Below are positions 49,233 through 57,282 of a stretch of DNA of 64,000 bases, in pieces (within the stretch, counting starts at the first letter, position 1; each line of letters starts with the position of its first letter). This DNA comes from Faecalicatena_A orotica. Its GTDB lineage: Bacteria > Bacillota > Clostridia > Lachnospirales > Lachnospiraceae. The notes below the pieces were generated by a model. That model saw nothing but the letters and a program-made list of their open reading frames with translations, did no database searches and had not been told where the DNA came from. The translations under genes were made by a program, and so were the position numbers. The DNA lies in NCBI RefSeq assembly GCF_040545875.1, contig NZ_JBEPMR010000001.1. One strand, given 5' to 3'.

Positions 49233-49571
49233 ATGAAAAAAAACATAAATGTAGGCATTGGGAAAAGAATAAGAAGCCAGCGGGAATATATGCATCTCAC
49301 CAGAGAGCAGTTCGCAGAAATGATTGAAATATCGCCTCAATTCCTTGCAGATATTGAAAGCGGAAAAAAGGGAATGTCATTTACTACTCTTCAGAAGCTG
49401 TGCAGCTCACTCGGTGTTTCCTGCGATTATATCGTACTCGGTAAAACAGCAGACAGTGACACTTCAAATTTAAAAGAAATGATCAACAATATTGATGCTG
49501 AATATCTCCCGCTTGCGGAAGAACTGTTGAAGACGTTTATAAAGACCATTGCAAAAGCCGAACATAAGTAA
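49233..49571 (+). CDS. XRE-family HTH transcriptional regulator
   Basis: 112 residues. An N-terminal helix-turn-helix (about 8-62: GKRIRSQREYMHLTREQFAEMIEISPQFLADIESGKKGMSFTTLQKLCSSL, a classic lambda-repressor-like fold) is followed by a short helical tail (residues 75-112) that may dimerise. GAGG precedes the ATG. The repeats upstream suggest it represses itself and the divergent membrane-protein gene. No effector domain is visible. Confidence 0.9.
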   Translation: MKKNINVGIGKRIRSQREYMHLTREQFAEMIEISPQFLADIESGKKGMSFTTLQKLCSSLGVSCDYIVLGKTADSDTSNLKEMINNIDAEYLPLAEELLKTFIKTIAKAEHK

Positions 49572-49579
49572 CCACTACG

Positions 49580-49631
49580 CAAAAAGGAGTACAGAACTGC
49601 ACGAATCATGCCGTTTCTGTACTCCTTTTTT
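49580..49631. terminator. Bidirectional terminator between the XRE gene and pnp
   Basis: AAAAAGGAGTACAGAA (49581-49596) pairs with TTCTGTACTCCTTTTT (49614-49629), with an A-run before and a T-run after. It lies between convergent stops at 49571 and 49642. Confidence 0.9.
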
Positions 49632-49641
49632 GTGTTTTTCT

Positions 49642-51729
49642 CTATTCTGCTACATCTCTCATACTAAAGCTGAAGCGTCCCATTTTGTCCTTGCCTAAGC
49701 ATACGACTTTTACGACATCACCCAGTTTTAGCACATCTTCCACTTTATTGATTCTCTGTTTGGAAATCTTGGAAATGTGTACCATTCCTTCTTTGCCCGG
49801 TGCAAATTCTAAAAATGCCCCAAATTCTTTGATGCTGATGACTTTTCCTTCGAAGATCTGCCCCGCTTCAAAATCTGTTGTAATTGTGGCTACGATTTTA
49901 GCAGCCTCGTCCATACTTGCTTTATCTGTTCCGCAGATGGATACGGCACCGTCATCTGTAATATCAATCTTCACGCCTGTCTGTTCGATGATTGCATTAA
50001 TTGTCTTTCCGCGCTGTCCTACGACATCACCGATCTTCTGTGGGTCGATCTGCATCTGCATGATCTTCGGTGCATACTGTCCCACTTCTGCCCTAGGCTC
50101 TGCAATCGTCTTATTCATGACTTCATCCAGGATATAGGTCCTTGCCTTCTTCGTGTTAGCGATTGCTTCTTCAATAATCGGTCTTGTCAGTCCGTGGATC
50201 TTGATATCCATCTGGATCGCTGTAATACCCTTATGAGTACCCGCTACTTTGAAATCCATATCTCCGAAGAAGTCTTCCAGTCCCTGAATATCTGTAAGAA
50301 CAAGGTAATCATCATCAGTATCTCCTGTTACCAGCCCTGCTGATATACCTGCTACTGCCGCTTTAATCGGCACACCTGCCGCCATCAGTGACATACTGGA
50401 TGCACAGATACTTGCCTGTGATGTAGAACCGTTGGATTCAAATGTCTCTGAAACTGTACGGATAGCATACGGGAATTCTGCTTCATCCGGAAGAACCGGA
50501 ATCAGAGCCCTCTCTGCCAGCGCACCATGTCCGATCTCACGGCGTCCCGGTCCTCTGGATGGTCTTGTCTCTCCAACAGAGTAAGACGGGAAATTATAGT
50601 GGTGCATATATCTCTTTGATGTCTCTGCCTCATCCAGACCATCGATTCTCTGTGAATCAGATAGCGGCGCCAAAGTTGTAATTGTGCATATCTGTGTCTG
50701 GCCACGCGTAAACATTGCAGAACCGTGCACTCTCGGGATCAGGTCTGTCTCAGCTGACAGGGCGCGGATCTGATCGATTGCACGTCCGTCCGGACGCTTG
50801 TGGTCCTTTAAGATCATCTTTCTTACAGTCTTCTTCTGGTACTGGTAAACAGCCTCTCCGAGGACAGCGAGCCATTCCTCATTTTCAGCAAATGCTTCTT
50901 CTAATTTTGAAGTAATGACACGAATATTCTCTTCTCTTGTCTGCTTGTCATCTGTGAAAACTGCCACTTCCATCTCTGACGGAGGTACAATCTCTTTGAT
51001 TGCCGCGAATAATTCTTCCGGTACGGCACAGCTCTCATAAGAATGCTTCGGCTTTCCGCATTCTGCAACGATTGTTTCTACGAAAGCAATCACTTTCTGG
51101 TTCAGTTCATGAGCTGCAAAGATTGCATCAATCATCTGTGCTTCCGGTACTTCGTTAGCTCCGGCCTCGATCATGATAACCTTTTCCTTTGTAGATGCAA
51201 CTGTCAGGGCAAGATCGGATATCTCTTTCTTGGCTGCTGTCGGATTGAATACAAATTCTCCGTCCACAAGACCTACCTGTGTTGTAGAAATCGGTCCGTC
51301 AAAAGGAATATCTGAGATACAGGTTGCAATCGCCGCACCTAACATAGCTGTCAGTTCCGGGCTGCAGTCCTGGTCAACTGACATAACCAGATTCTCCAGC
51401 GTTACATCGTTTCTGTAATCCTTCGGGAATAAAGGTCTCATAGGCCTGTCGATGACACGGCATGTCAGAACGGCATTCTCAGAAGCTTTTCCTTCTCTTT
51501 TATTGAATCCGCCCGGAATCTTGCCTACGGAATATAATCTTTCATTATATTCTACACTCAGAGGGAAGAAATCGATTCCTTCTCTCGGTTTTTCAGATGC
51601 TGTTGCCGTACAAAGTACTGTTGTGTCGCCGTAATGCATCAATACAGCACCATTTGCCTGCTTAGCCACTCTGTCCACGTCTACGCGCAGTGTTCTGCCT
51701 GCAAGCTCCATTTCAAACTTCTTAAACAT
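49642..51729 (-). CDS. pnp: Polynucleotide phosphorylase
   Basis: 695 residues from the ATG at 51729 (AAAGGAG upstream); the longer frame to 51795 starts inside the leader hairpin. A trimeric 3'-to-5' phosphorolytic exoribonuclease of the degradosome. Two RNase PH domains (RPSRGPGRREIGHGALAERA; DDDYLVLTDIQGLEDFFGDMDFK with catalytic acidic residues), then KH (IGDVVGQRGKTINAIIEQTG) and S1 (GQIFEGKVISIKEFGAFLEF) domains. All intact. Its leader has a 16-bp hairpin that may mediate autocontrol. Follows rpsO, as in many bacteria. Confidence 0.97.
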   Translation of the reverse strand: MFKKFEMELAGRTLRVDVDRVAKQANGAVLMHYGDTTVLCTATASEKPREGIDFFPLSVEYNERLYSVGKIPGGFNKREGKASENAVLTCRVIDRPMRPLFPKDYRNDVTLENLVMSVDQDCSPELTAMLGAAIATCISDIPFDGPISTTQVGLVDGEFVFNPTAAKKEISDLALTVASTKEKVIMIEAGANEVPEAQMIDAIFAAHELNQKVIAFVETIVAECGKPKHSYESCAVPEELFAAIKEIVPPSEMEVAVFTDDKQTREENIRVITSKLEEAFAENEEWLAVLGEAVYQYQKKTVRKMILKDHKRPDGRAIDQIRALSAETDLIPRVHGSAMFTRGQTQICTITTLAPLSDSQRIDGLDEAETSKRYMHHYNFPSYSVGETRPSRGPGRREIGHGALAERALIPVLPDEAEFPYAIRTVSETFESNGSTSQASICASSMSLMAAGVPIKAAVAGISAGLVTGDTDDDYLVLTDIQGLEDFFGDMDFKVAGTHKGITAIQMDIKIHGLTRPIIEEAIANTKKARTYILDEVMNKTIAEPRAEVGQYAPKIMQMQIDPQKIGDVVGQRGKTINAIIEQTGVKIDITDDGAVSICGTDKASMDEAAKIVATITTDFEAGQIFEGKVISIKEFGAFLEFAPGKEGMVHISKISKQRINKVEDVLKLGDVVKVVCLGKDKMGRFSFSMRDVAE

Positions 51730-51773
51730 ATTGTTCTCCTTTATATATAATACATACTTCGGGACAGGAGACT

Positions 51774-51827
51774 CCGAAACTACTGAAAAACACATTATTG
51801 TACTAATATCCTTTTCAGTGGTCTCGG
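51774..51827 (-). promoter_or_regulatory. Leader hairpin of pnp
   Basis: Minus strand 51827-51812 (CCGAGACCACTGAAAA) pairs with 51789-51774 (TTTTCAGTAGTTTCGG) over 16 positions with one mismatch and one G-T pair. It lies between the promoter and the ribosome site. In E. coli a pnp leader duplex is cut by RNase III and then used for PNPase autocontrol. Here that role is only inferred. Confidence 0.7.
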
Positions 51828-51856
51828 GTACTTGTTACCTGCCCACAATCTTTAAT

Positions 51857-51885
51857 ATTATAGCACAGGGCCATACCATAATCAA
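51857..51885 (-). promoter_or_regulatory. Promoter of pnp
   Basis: Minus strand TTGATT (51885-51880), 17-base spacer, TATAAT (51862-51857). The -35 touches the T-run of the rpsO terminator. Confidence 0.8.
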
Positions 51886-51886
51886 G

Positions 51887-51927
51887 AAAAAAGAACCCCG
51901 TTGGCAGTAATTATGCCGCCGGAGTCC
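51887..51927 (-). terminator. Intrinsic terminator of rpsO
   Basis: Minus strand GGACTCCG...CGGCA pairs with TGCC...CGGGGTTC with two inner mismatches, followed by six T residues. It begins 15 bases after the rpsO stop. Confidence 0.8.
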
Positions 51928-51941
51928 TTTTATGTTCTGAA

Positions 51942-52208
51942 TTATTTTCTTAATCCAAGTCTTTCGATCAAAGTACGGTATCTTTCGATATCTGTTTTCT
52001 TCAGATATGCAAGCAGTCCACGTCTCTGTCCTACCATTTTCAGAAGACCTCTTCTTGAATGGTGATCCTTCGGGTTTGCTTTGAAGTGGTCTGTCAGTTC
52101 GTTGATTCTTGCTGTCAGAATAGCGATCTGTACTTCCGGAGAACCTGTGTCTCCCTCACTTCTTCCATACTCTGCGATGATTGCCTGTTTTTTGTCCTTT
52201 GCGATCAT
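51942..52208 (-). CDS. rpsO: 30S ribosomal protein S15
   Basis: 88 residues from the ATG at 52208, eight bases after AGGAGG; the ATG at 52214 is too close to that site. The sequence has GDTGSPEVQIAILTARINELTDHF and HSRRGLLKMVGQRRGLLAYLKK, the S15 core that binds 16S rRNA helices 20-22. S15 often represses its own translation by binding its leader; the ~100-base leader here has short complementary stretches, but I cannot assign a known leader class. Confidence 0.96.
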   Translation of the reverse strand: MIAKDKKQAIIAEYGRSEGDTGSPEVQIAILTARINELTDHFKANPKDHHSRRGLLKMVGQRRGLLAYLKKTDIERYRTLIERLGLRK

Positions 52209-52306
52209 GTTCATTTCCTCCTTTTTATTCTTTTATAAACCGCCAGGCATTAAGCAATGGTCGGAGTGATCCGATTACCGAACACCGGCTGAATTCATAC
52301 TTGGAT

Positions 52307-52335
52307 AGTATAGCATAAGAGTGCCGGGATGTAAA
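52307..52335 (-). promoter_or_regulatory. Promoter of rpsO
   Basis: Minus strand TTTACA (52335-52330), 17-base spacer, TATACT (52312-52307). It starts just after the preceding gene's stop at 52357. Confidence 0.8.
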
Positions 52336-52356
52336 GCAGTATTTTTCATACTTCCT

Positions 52357-54015
52357 CTACTCTTCCTCTTCTTCCCCTTCATCTACATCCACGTCCTGCG
52401 GTTCCAGAATGGCGAACGCGATGTTAGTGGCATGGTCTGCCACTCGCTCGAGACCAGATATTGTATCAGAGAAGATCATTCCCGCTTCCGGAGTGCATTT
52501 TCCTTTTGTCAGACGCTTTACATGGGCTTTCTGGAGCTTCTTCTCACGGTCATCGACTTCGTCTTCCAGTGCAATCACTTCTGCCATATGTTCCTGGCTC
52601 CGGTTCGCAAACATATCAAAAGAATACTCCAGTGTTTTTTCTACCAGATCCATCATATCCTGCAGTTGTTTGACACCCTTTTCGCTGAAATCAAGGTTCT
52701 TTTCGATACGCACCTTTGCAGAATCCGCAAAATTTTCTGCATGATCCCCGATTCTTTCGATATCGTTCACCACATGGAACAGTCCCCCGACCAGCTCTGC
52801 GTCCTTCAGCGGGATATCCATCTCGTTGATGCGTACCAGATAGTTGGTAATTTCTTTATTCAGGTAATCAATGTAGCCTTCCTGCCGGTAAACTTCCGTT
52901 ATCAGGTCACTGTTCATTGTACACAGTGCATCCATCCCCCGCTTCAGGTTTTCGATTGCCAGGTCCCCCATATGCTCCAGCTCATGGATTACCGCAATCA
53001 CGGCCGTCGTCGGTGTAATGATTGTGCTTTTTCCGATATACTTCAGCTCATAAGCATCTTCAGGTGACGGGTCACTCCCCGGTATAAATACATACGTCGC
53101 TTTTACGACCCAGTTCATAAACGGGAATAAAAGGACTACTTCGCATATCTTAATCAATGTATGTGCATTTGCCACTGCTCTTCCTGCATTCCCGCCGGAC
53201 ACTCTCATGATTGCATCTGCAATCGGATTCAGCGCAAACATCAAAACTGCAAAAATGGCCACAGATCCTATGATATTAAACAGAAAGTGGATCCACGCCG
53301 CTCTTTTTGCATCCTTCTTTCCTCCAAGGCTTGCAAGCAGGGCTGACACACAGGATCCCATATTACATCCCAGAATCAGGAAAAAGCAAATGTTAAAATC
53401 CAAAAGCCCCTGTGATGCCATTAATATGATGATTCCGACCGTGGCCGATGAACTCTGCAGAACAGCCGTAATTCCAAAACCGACTAAAATTGCGGCAAGC
53501 GGATTCGTCAGTGACTTTAGAAGTGATACCATATGCGGCGACTCACGGAGTGTGGACATTGCGTCACTCATCGTACTCAGGCCCATGAAAAGAATACCAA
53601 ATCCGAGGATCACTCCGCCTATTTTCTTCACATTCTGCTTTTTGCTGAACATAAACATAACGACACCGATAATGACGAACAGTGGAGCAATATCTGACAG
53701 ATTAAATGCAATCAGCTGTCCTGTCACGGTAGTACCGATGTTGGCACCCAGAATAACCCCGGCTGCCTGATACAGGTTCATAAGCCCTGAGTTTACAAAG
53801 CTTACAACCATAACTGTAGTCGCGCTCGATGACTGCACCACGGCCGTGAATAAGATACCGACCAGCATACCTACAAATCTGTTCTTTGTAAAAAATTCCA
53901 ATATGGAACGCATACGCGCACCGGCCACCCGCTCCAGTCCGTCGCTCATCATCTTCATTCCAAATAAGAATAATCCGAGCCCGCCTAACAGCAGAAAAAT
54001 AGTTGTTATACTCAT
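52357..54015 (-). CDS. Na/Pi-cotransporter II-family protein with PhoU-like domain
   Basis: 552 residues. Eight or so hydrophobic helices (1-320) carry the paired repeat QSSSATT / QSSSATV with neighbouring glycine-rich GANIGTTVTGQ and GCNMGSCVSALL, the signature of NptA/SLC34-type sodium-phosphate transporters. The C-terminal ~200 residues are helical with DIERIGDHAENFAD and GLERVADHATNIAF, PhoU-type metal-binding repeats, ending in an acidic tail. Members may export phosphate or, in some species, serve as Na-coupled importers; which applies here is unknown. Confidence 0.92.
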   Translation of the reverse strand: MSITTIFLLLGGLGLFLFGMKMMSDGLERVAGARMRSILEFFTKNRFVGMLVGILFTAVVQSSSATTVMVVSFVNSGLMNLYQAAGVILGANIGTTVTGQLIAFNLSDIAPLFVIIGVVMFMFSKKQNVKKIGGVILGFGILFMGLSTMSDAMSTLRESPHMVSLLKSLTNPLAAILVGFGITAVLQSSSATVGIIILMASQGLLDFNICFFLILGCNMGSCVSALLASLGGKKDAKRAAWIHFLFNIIGSVAIFAVLMFALNPIADAIMRVSGGNAGRAVANAHTLIKICEVVLLFPFMNWVVKATYVFIPGSDPSPEDAYELKYIGKSTIITPTTAVIAVIHELEHMGDLAIENLKRGMDALCTMNSDLITEVYRQEGYIDYLNKEITNYLVRINEMDIPLKDAELVGGLFHVVNDIERIGDHAENFADSAKVRIEKNLDFSEKGVKQLQDMMDLVEKTLEYSFDMFANRSQEHMAEVIALEDEVDDREKKLQKAHVKRLTKGKCTPEAGMIFSDTISGLERVADHATNIAFAILEPQDVDVDEGEEEEE

Positions 54016-54038
54016 TTGTATCTACCTAATCTCTTTCT

Positions 54039-54947
54039 CTATACTTCCACGCATTTCTTCTGAAAAAATGCCCTTCCAAACGCAATGTCCTGATCTACCT
54101 GTGCTTTCAGTTCACCCACTGATGCAAATCTTGTTTCCGGACGTCCAAATGCACAGAATTCCACGGTTATCATCTTGCCATAAGCATCCCCCTTATAGCC
54201 GAAAACAAACACTTCTGTAAGAAGCCTGTGTGTCTCGGTAACCGTTGGCTTGATTCCAACATTCCCGATCCCGCAGTACCATTCCCCGTCAATCTGTACC
54301 CTGCAGGCATACACACCAAAACGCGGCATAATCTTCCTTTCTGCGGGAGCCACATTCATTGTCGGAAAACCAAGCGTTCTCCCCAGCCGGCGCCCATGCT
54401 CCACAATACCTGACATATGATAGGAATACCCCAGAAGTTCATTGGCACGTTCTACCTCTCCTGCTTCCAGAGACTCTTTTACAAATGTGCTGCTAATTTC
54501 CCTGCCTTCATACATTTCCTTTTCAAGCACGACCAGACGGTAATGGTATACACCGGCATATTGGGCCAGCATATGTATATCGCCGCGTTTTCCGTGCCCG
54601 AAATGAAAGTCTGTCCCAACCACGATACAGGATGCATGGAGCGTTTTGACCAGTATATTTTCAATAAAGGCTTCCGCTTCCATCTCCCTGATTTCTTTTG
54701 TAAAAGGACACTGTATCATACAGTCCACCTGCTGTTCCAGGTGTCTTTTTCGTTCTTCGTTTGTAAGCAGTGATTTACGCTGCATGTCAAAGGAAAACAC
54801 GATGCTCTCGATGTGTTCTTCCAGCGCTAATTCCCGTACTTTGCTTATCAGTTTCTGATGCCCCCTGTGAAGGCTGTCAAATTTTCCCAGCGTAACAGCT
54901 GTCTTTTTGTCTCCCTGATAAGAATTAATATCTGTGTAATACTGCAT
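54039..54947 (-). CDS. ribF: Bifunctional riboflavin kinase/FAD synthetase
   Basis: 302 residues from the ATG at 54947, two bases after the truB stop. Makes FMN and then FAD. The N-terminal adenylyltransferase domain has GKFDSLHRGH (HxGH nucleotidyl-transfer motif) and the C-terminal kinase domain has GRTLGFPTMNVAP and YGVYACRVQIDG-like segments. Last gene of the rimP-to-ribF operon. Confidence 0.95.
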   Translation of the reverse strand: MQYYTDINSYQGDKKTAVTLGKFDSLHRGHQKLISKVRELALEEHIESIVFSFDMQRKSLLTNEERKRHLEQQVDCMIQCPFTKEIREMEAEAFIENILVKTLHASCIVVGTDFHFGHGKRGDIHMLAQYAGVYHYRLVVLEKEMYEGREISSTFVKESLEAGEVERANELLGYSYHMSGIVEHGRRLGRTLGFPTMNVAPAERKIMPRFGVYACRVQIDGEWYCGIGNVGIKPTVTETHRLLTEVFVFGYKGDAYGKMITVEFCAFGRPETRFASVGELKAQVDQDIAFGRAFFQKKCVEV

Positions 54948-54949
54948 GT

Positions 54950-55894
54950 CTATCCCCGCAATTCTTCCTGATCCAAAAACATTTTTTCCAGCCTGTATTC
55001 TTTGCTGTTCTGGCAAAAGCTGTAAATTCCTATAAACCGCCCTGCCTCATCGTACATCCTGAATCTCCGGGTATCTTCCCTCCCGTCAGTCCCTTCCAGA
55101 ATGCCGGAACCCGGGTTCTCCAGAAAATGCTCCGGAACTGGATTACCGTTGTAAGCAAGTGCTGCATGCTCCTCCAGAACAGTCAGTGCCCCTAATTCAG
55201 AAAACATTTGATCCACCGGGATCACAGCTTCCATGAGGCAGCCGCCTTTTTTCATTTCCTCTATCTGTGCCAGTTTAAGACTGTCTTTTAATTCGAAACG
55301 GCTCACCTTTGTACGCAGCAGCGACTCCATGCACGCCCCTGTTCCCAGATCCTGTCCGATATCATGGCATAACGTTCTGATATAAGTTCCTTTCGAGCAG
55401 GACACTTCCATCCATACACGTGGTATCTCTGTCTTTTGGATCCGGATGTCATGAATCTGTACACGCCTGGGCTTACGCTCTATTTCTTTGCCTTCTCTGG
55501 CAAGCTCGTACAGCTTTTTCCCGTTTACTTTCAGCGCAGAATACATCGGTGGAATCTGTTCGTATTCACCGATGTATCTTTTTATACAATCTTCAATTTT
55601 TCCGGCAGCCAGCATGCCTGTATCCGTTTCCTCAAGGACTCTGCCGGTAATATCCTGCGTGTCCGTTGTTTTGCCGAGCAGAAGTACAGTCTCATAGATC
55701 TTGTCTTTATCTGTAAGCATATCACACAATTTCGTTGCTTTTCCCAGACAAACCGGGAGAACCCCCTCGGCATCCGGGTCAAGAGTACCTGTATGCCCGA
55801 TCTTCTTCTGTCCGAGGATCCCTCTGAGTTTGGCAACTACATCGTGCGATGTAAACCCTTTTTCTTTATATACATTAACGACTCCGTTTATCAT
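54950..55894 (-). CDS. truB: tRNA pseudouridine-55 synthase
   Basis: 314 residues. NVYKEKGFTSHDVVAKLRG at the N-terminus and the catalytic aspartate in GHTGTLDPDAEGVLPVCLG identify TruB, which forms pseudouridine 55 in the T loop of tRNAs. YIRTLCHDIGQDLGTGACMESL is the conserved C-terminal catalytic-domain segment. It lies 14 bases after nrnA and directly before ribF. Confidence 0.96.
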   Translation of the reverse strand: MINGVVNVYKEKGFTSHDVVAKLRGILGQKKIGHTGTLDPDAEGVLPVCLGKATKLCDMLTDKDKIYETVLLLGKTTDTQDITGRVLEETDTGMLAAGKIEDCIKRYIGEYEQIPPMYSALKVNGKKLYELAREGKEIERKPRRVQIHDIRIQKTEIPRVWMEVSCSKGTYIRTLCHDIGQDLGTGACMESLLRTKVSRFELKDSLKLAQIEEMKKGGCLMEAVIPVDQMFSELGALTVLEEHAALAYNGNPVPEHFLENPGSGILEGTDGREDTRRFRMYDEAGRFIGIYSFCQNSKEYRLEKMFLDQEELRG

Positions 55895-55908
55895 GTCTGT
55901 TCTTCCCG

Positions 55909-56880
55909 CTAATTATCTGCATCCAGCTGAAGTGCAATCTGCCGGCTCACATTATTTATAACGTCATGGCTGGACCCGTGCATACTGAATCCGGCCGCCC
56001 TTGCATGGCCGCCCCCGCCAAAATACTTGGCGATTACGCTGACATCTACTTTTCCTTTTGAACGCAGGCTGACTTTAAACTGGCTGCTTTCTAATTCATA
56101 CATAAACATCGCCACTTCCACGCCTTTTGTCTGGCGAAGCTGGCTTACAATGCCTTCCAGATCACTGGAATCTGCCCCGTAGAACTCCAATTCCTTTTTG
56201 TCTACAACAGAAACAATACACTGTTTATCCAGAATCAAAATACTTTCAAGCAGCGCCCTTCCGAGAATCTGGATCTGTACGTAAGTTTTTTCATAATATG
56301 TCCTGTCTATAATATCATTGCCGTCAATACCTTTTCTCATCAGCTCCGCTGCAGCCTCCATTGTTTCCGGAGAGGTGCATGAATACTGGAATACCCCTGT
56401 ATCGTGTGCAATCCCCATATAGAGGGCTTCTGCCACAGGACGGCTGATTTTAGCACTGTCAATCATACGGAAGACAAGTTCTGATGTAGAGCTTGCATCC
56501 GGCACAATGTAATTCTCATCTGCAAATGCCTCATTGCTTACATGATGGTCGATACACAGTGTCTGCTTTGCCCTGCTGAATAAGGGTGCAGAAAATCCGA
56601 GTCGTTTTTCATCACCGCAGTCCAGACAGATAAACAGGTCATACTGTTTATCTGCCGGTATCTGGTGTTTCACCTCATCTGTCTTCTCAATCATCTGATA
56701 GGCTTTCGGCACTTCTTCCAGATAGACATCTGTCTCCAGATTTGGATACTGCTCCTTTAAATACATATACAGGCCCATACAGGAACCGACACAGTCCCCG
56801 TCCGGGCGGATATGCCCGCCCAGCGCTATAGTCTGCTTATCTTTCAGTATATCAGATAACTGTATACTCATTTTATTCAT
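55909..56880 (-). CDS. nrnA: DHH-family oligoribonuclease/pAp phosphatase NrnA
   Basis: 323 residues; the ATG at 56871 is an equally good start because GGGG lies about nine bases before it, while 56880 overlaps the rbfA stop. Degrades nanoRNA and dephosphorylates pAp. DHH motifs: GHIRPDGDCVGS, LFICLDCGD, IDHHVSN and the C-terminal DHHA1 GGGGHARAAGFSM. Placement between rbfA and truB is common in Firmicutes. Confidence 0.94.
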   Translation of the reverse strand: MNKMSIQLSDILKDKQTIALGGHIRPDGDCVGSCMGLYMYLKEQYPNLETDVYLEEVPKAYQMIEKTDEVKHQIPADKQYDLFICLDCGDEKRLGFSAPLFSRAKQTLCIDHHVSNEAFADENYIVPDASSTSELVFRMIDSAKISRPVAEALYMGIAHDTGVFQYSCTSPETMEAAAELMRKGIDGNDIIDRTYYEKTYVQIQILGRALLESILILDKQCIVSVVDKKELEFYGADSSDLEGIVSQLRQTKGVEVAMFMYELESSQFKVSLRSKGKVDVSVIAKYFGGGGHARAAGFSMHGSSHDVINNVSRQIALQLDADN

Positions 56881-57244
56881 CCCCGTCTTTCAAATCTCTG
56901 GTCAATTCGTCAATTTTTTTGCTCATATTTACTCCGTATTCGATAGACTGATCCATAATGAATTTAATCTCCGGAGTGTTTCTCATATTAATTGTCCTTG
57001 CCAGTTCGCGTCTGATAAAGCCTTCCGCGCTCTGGAGACCTTTGATCGTATCCTCCTGTGCCTTTTTATCGCCCAGCACACTGATATATGCTTTACAGGT
57101 TTTCAGGTCAGGAGCCACCTCTACAGCCACGACAGAGGTCATAGGGGCCACACGTGGGTCCTTGATTCCTCCGCGCAGGATGTTGCTTAATTCACGCTGC
57201 ACTTCTGTATTGATTCTTGTATTCTTGATACTGTTTTTTCTCAT
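56873..57244 (-). CDS. rbfA: Ribosome-binding factor A
   Basis: 123 residues, a small KH-like protein needed for 16S rRNA 5'-end maturation. INTEVQRELSNILRGGIKDPRVAP and the FIRRELARTINMRNTPEIKFIMDQSIEYG segment are diagnostic. AAGGAG precedes the ATG. Overlaps nrnA. Confidence 0.95.
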   Translation of the reverse strand: MRKNSIKNTRINTEVQRELSNILRGGIKDPRVAPMTSVVAVEVAPDLKTCKAYISVLGDKKAQEDTIKGLQSAEGFIRRELARTINMRNTPEIKFIMDQSIEYGVNMSKKIDELTRDLKDGDE

Positions 57245-57282
57245 AAATGCTCCTTCACATAACCGCTGTAAAAACTACGGTC

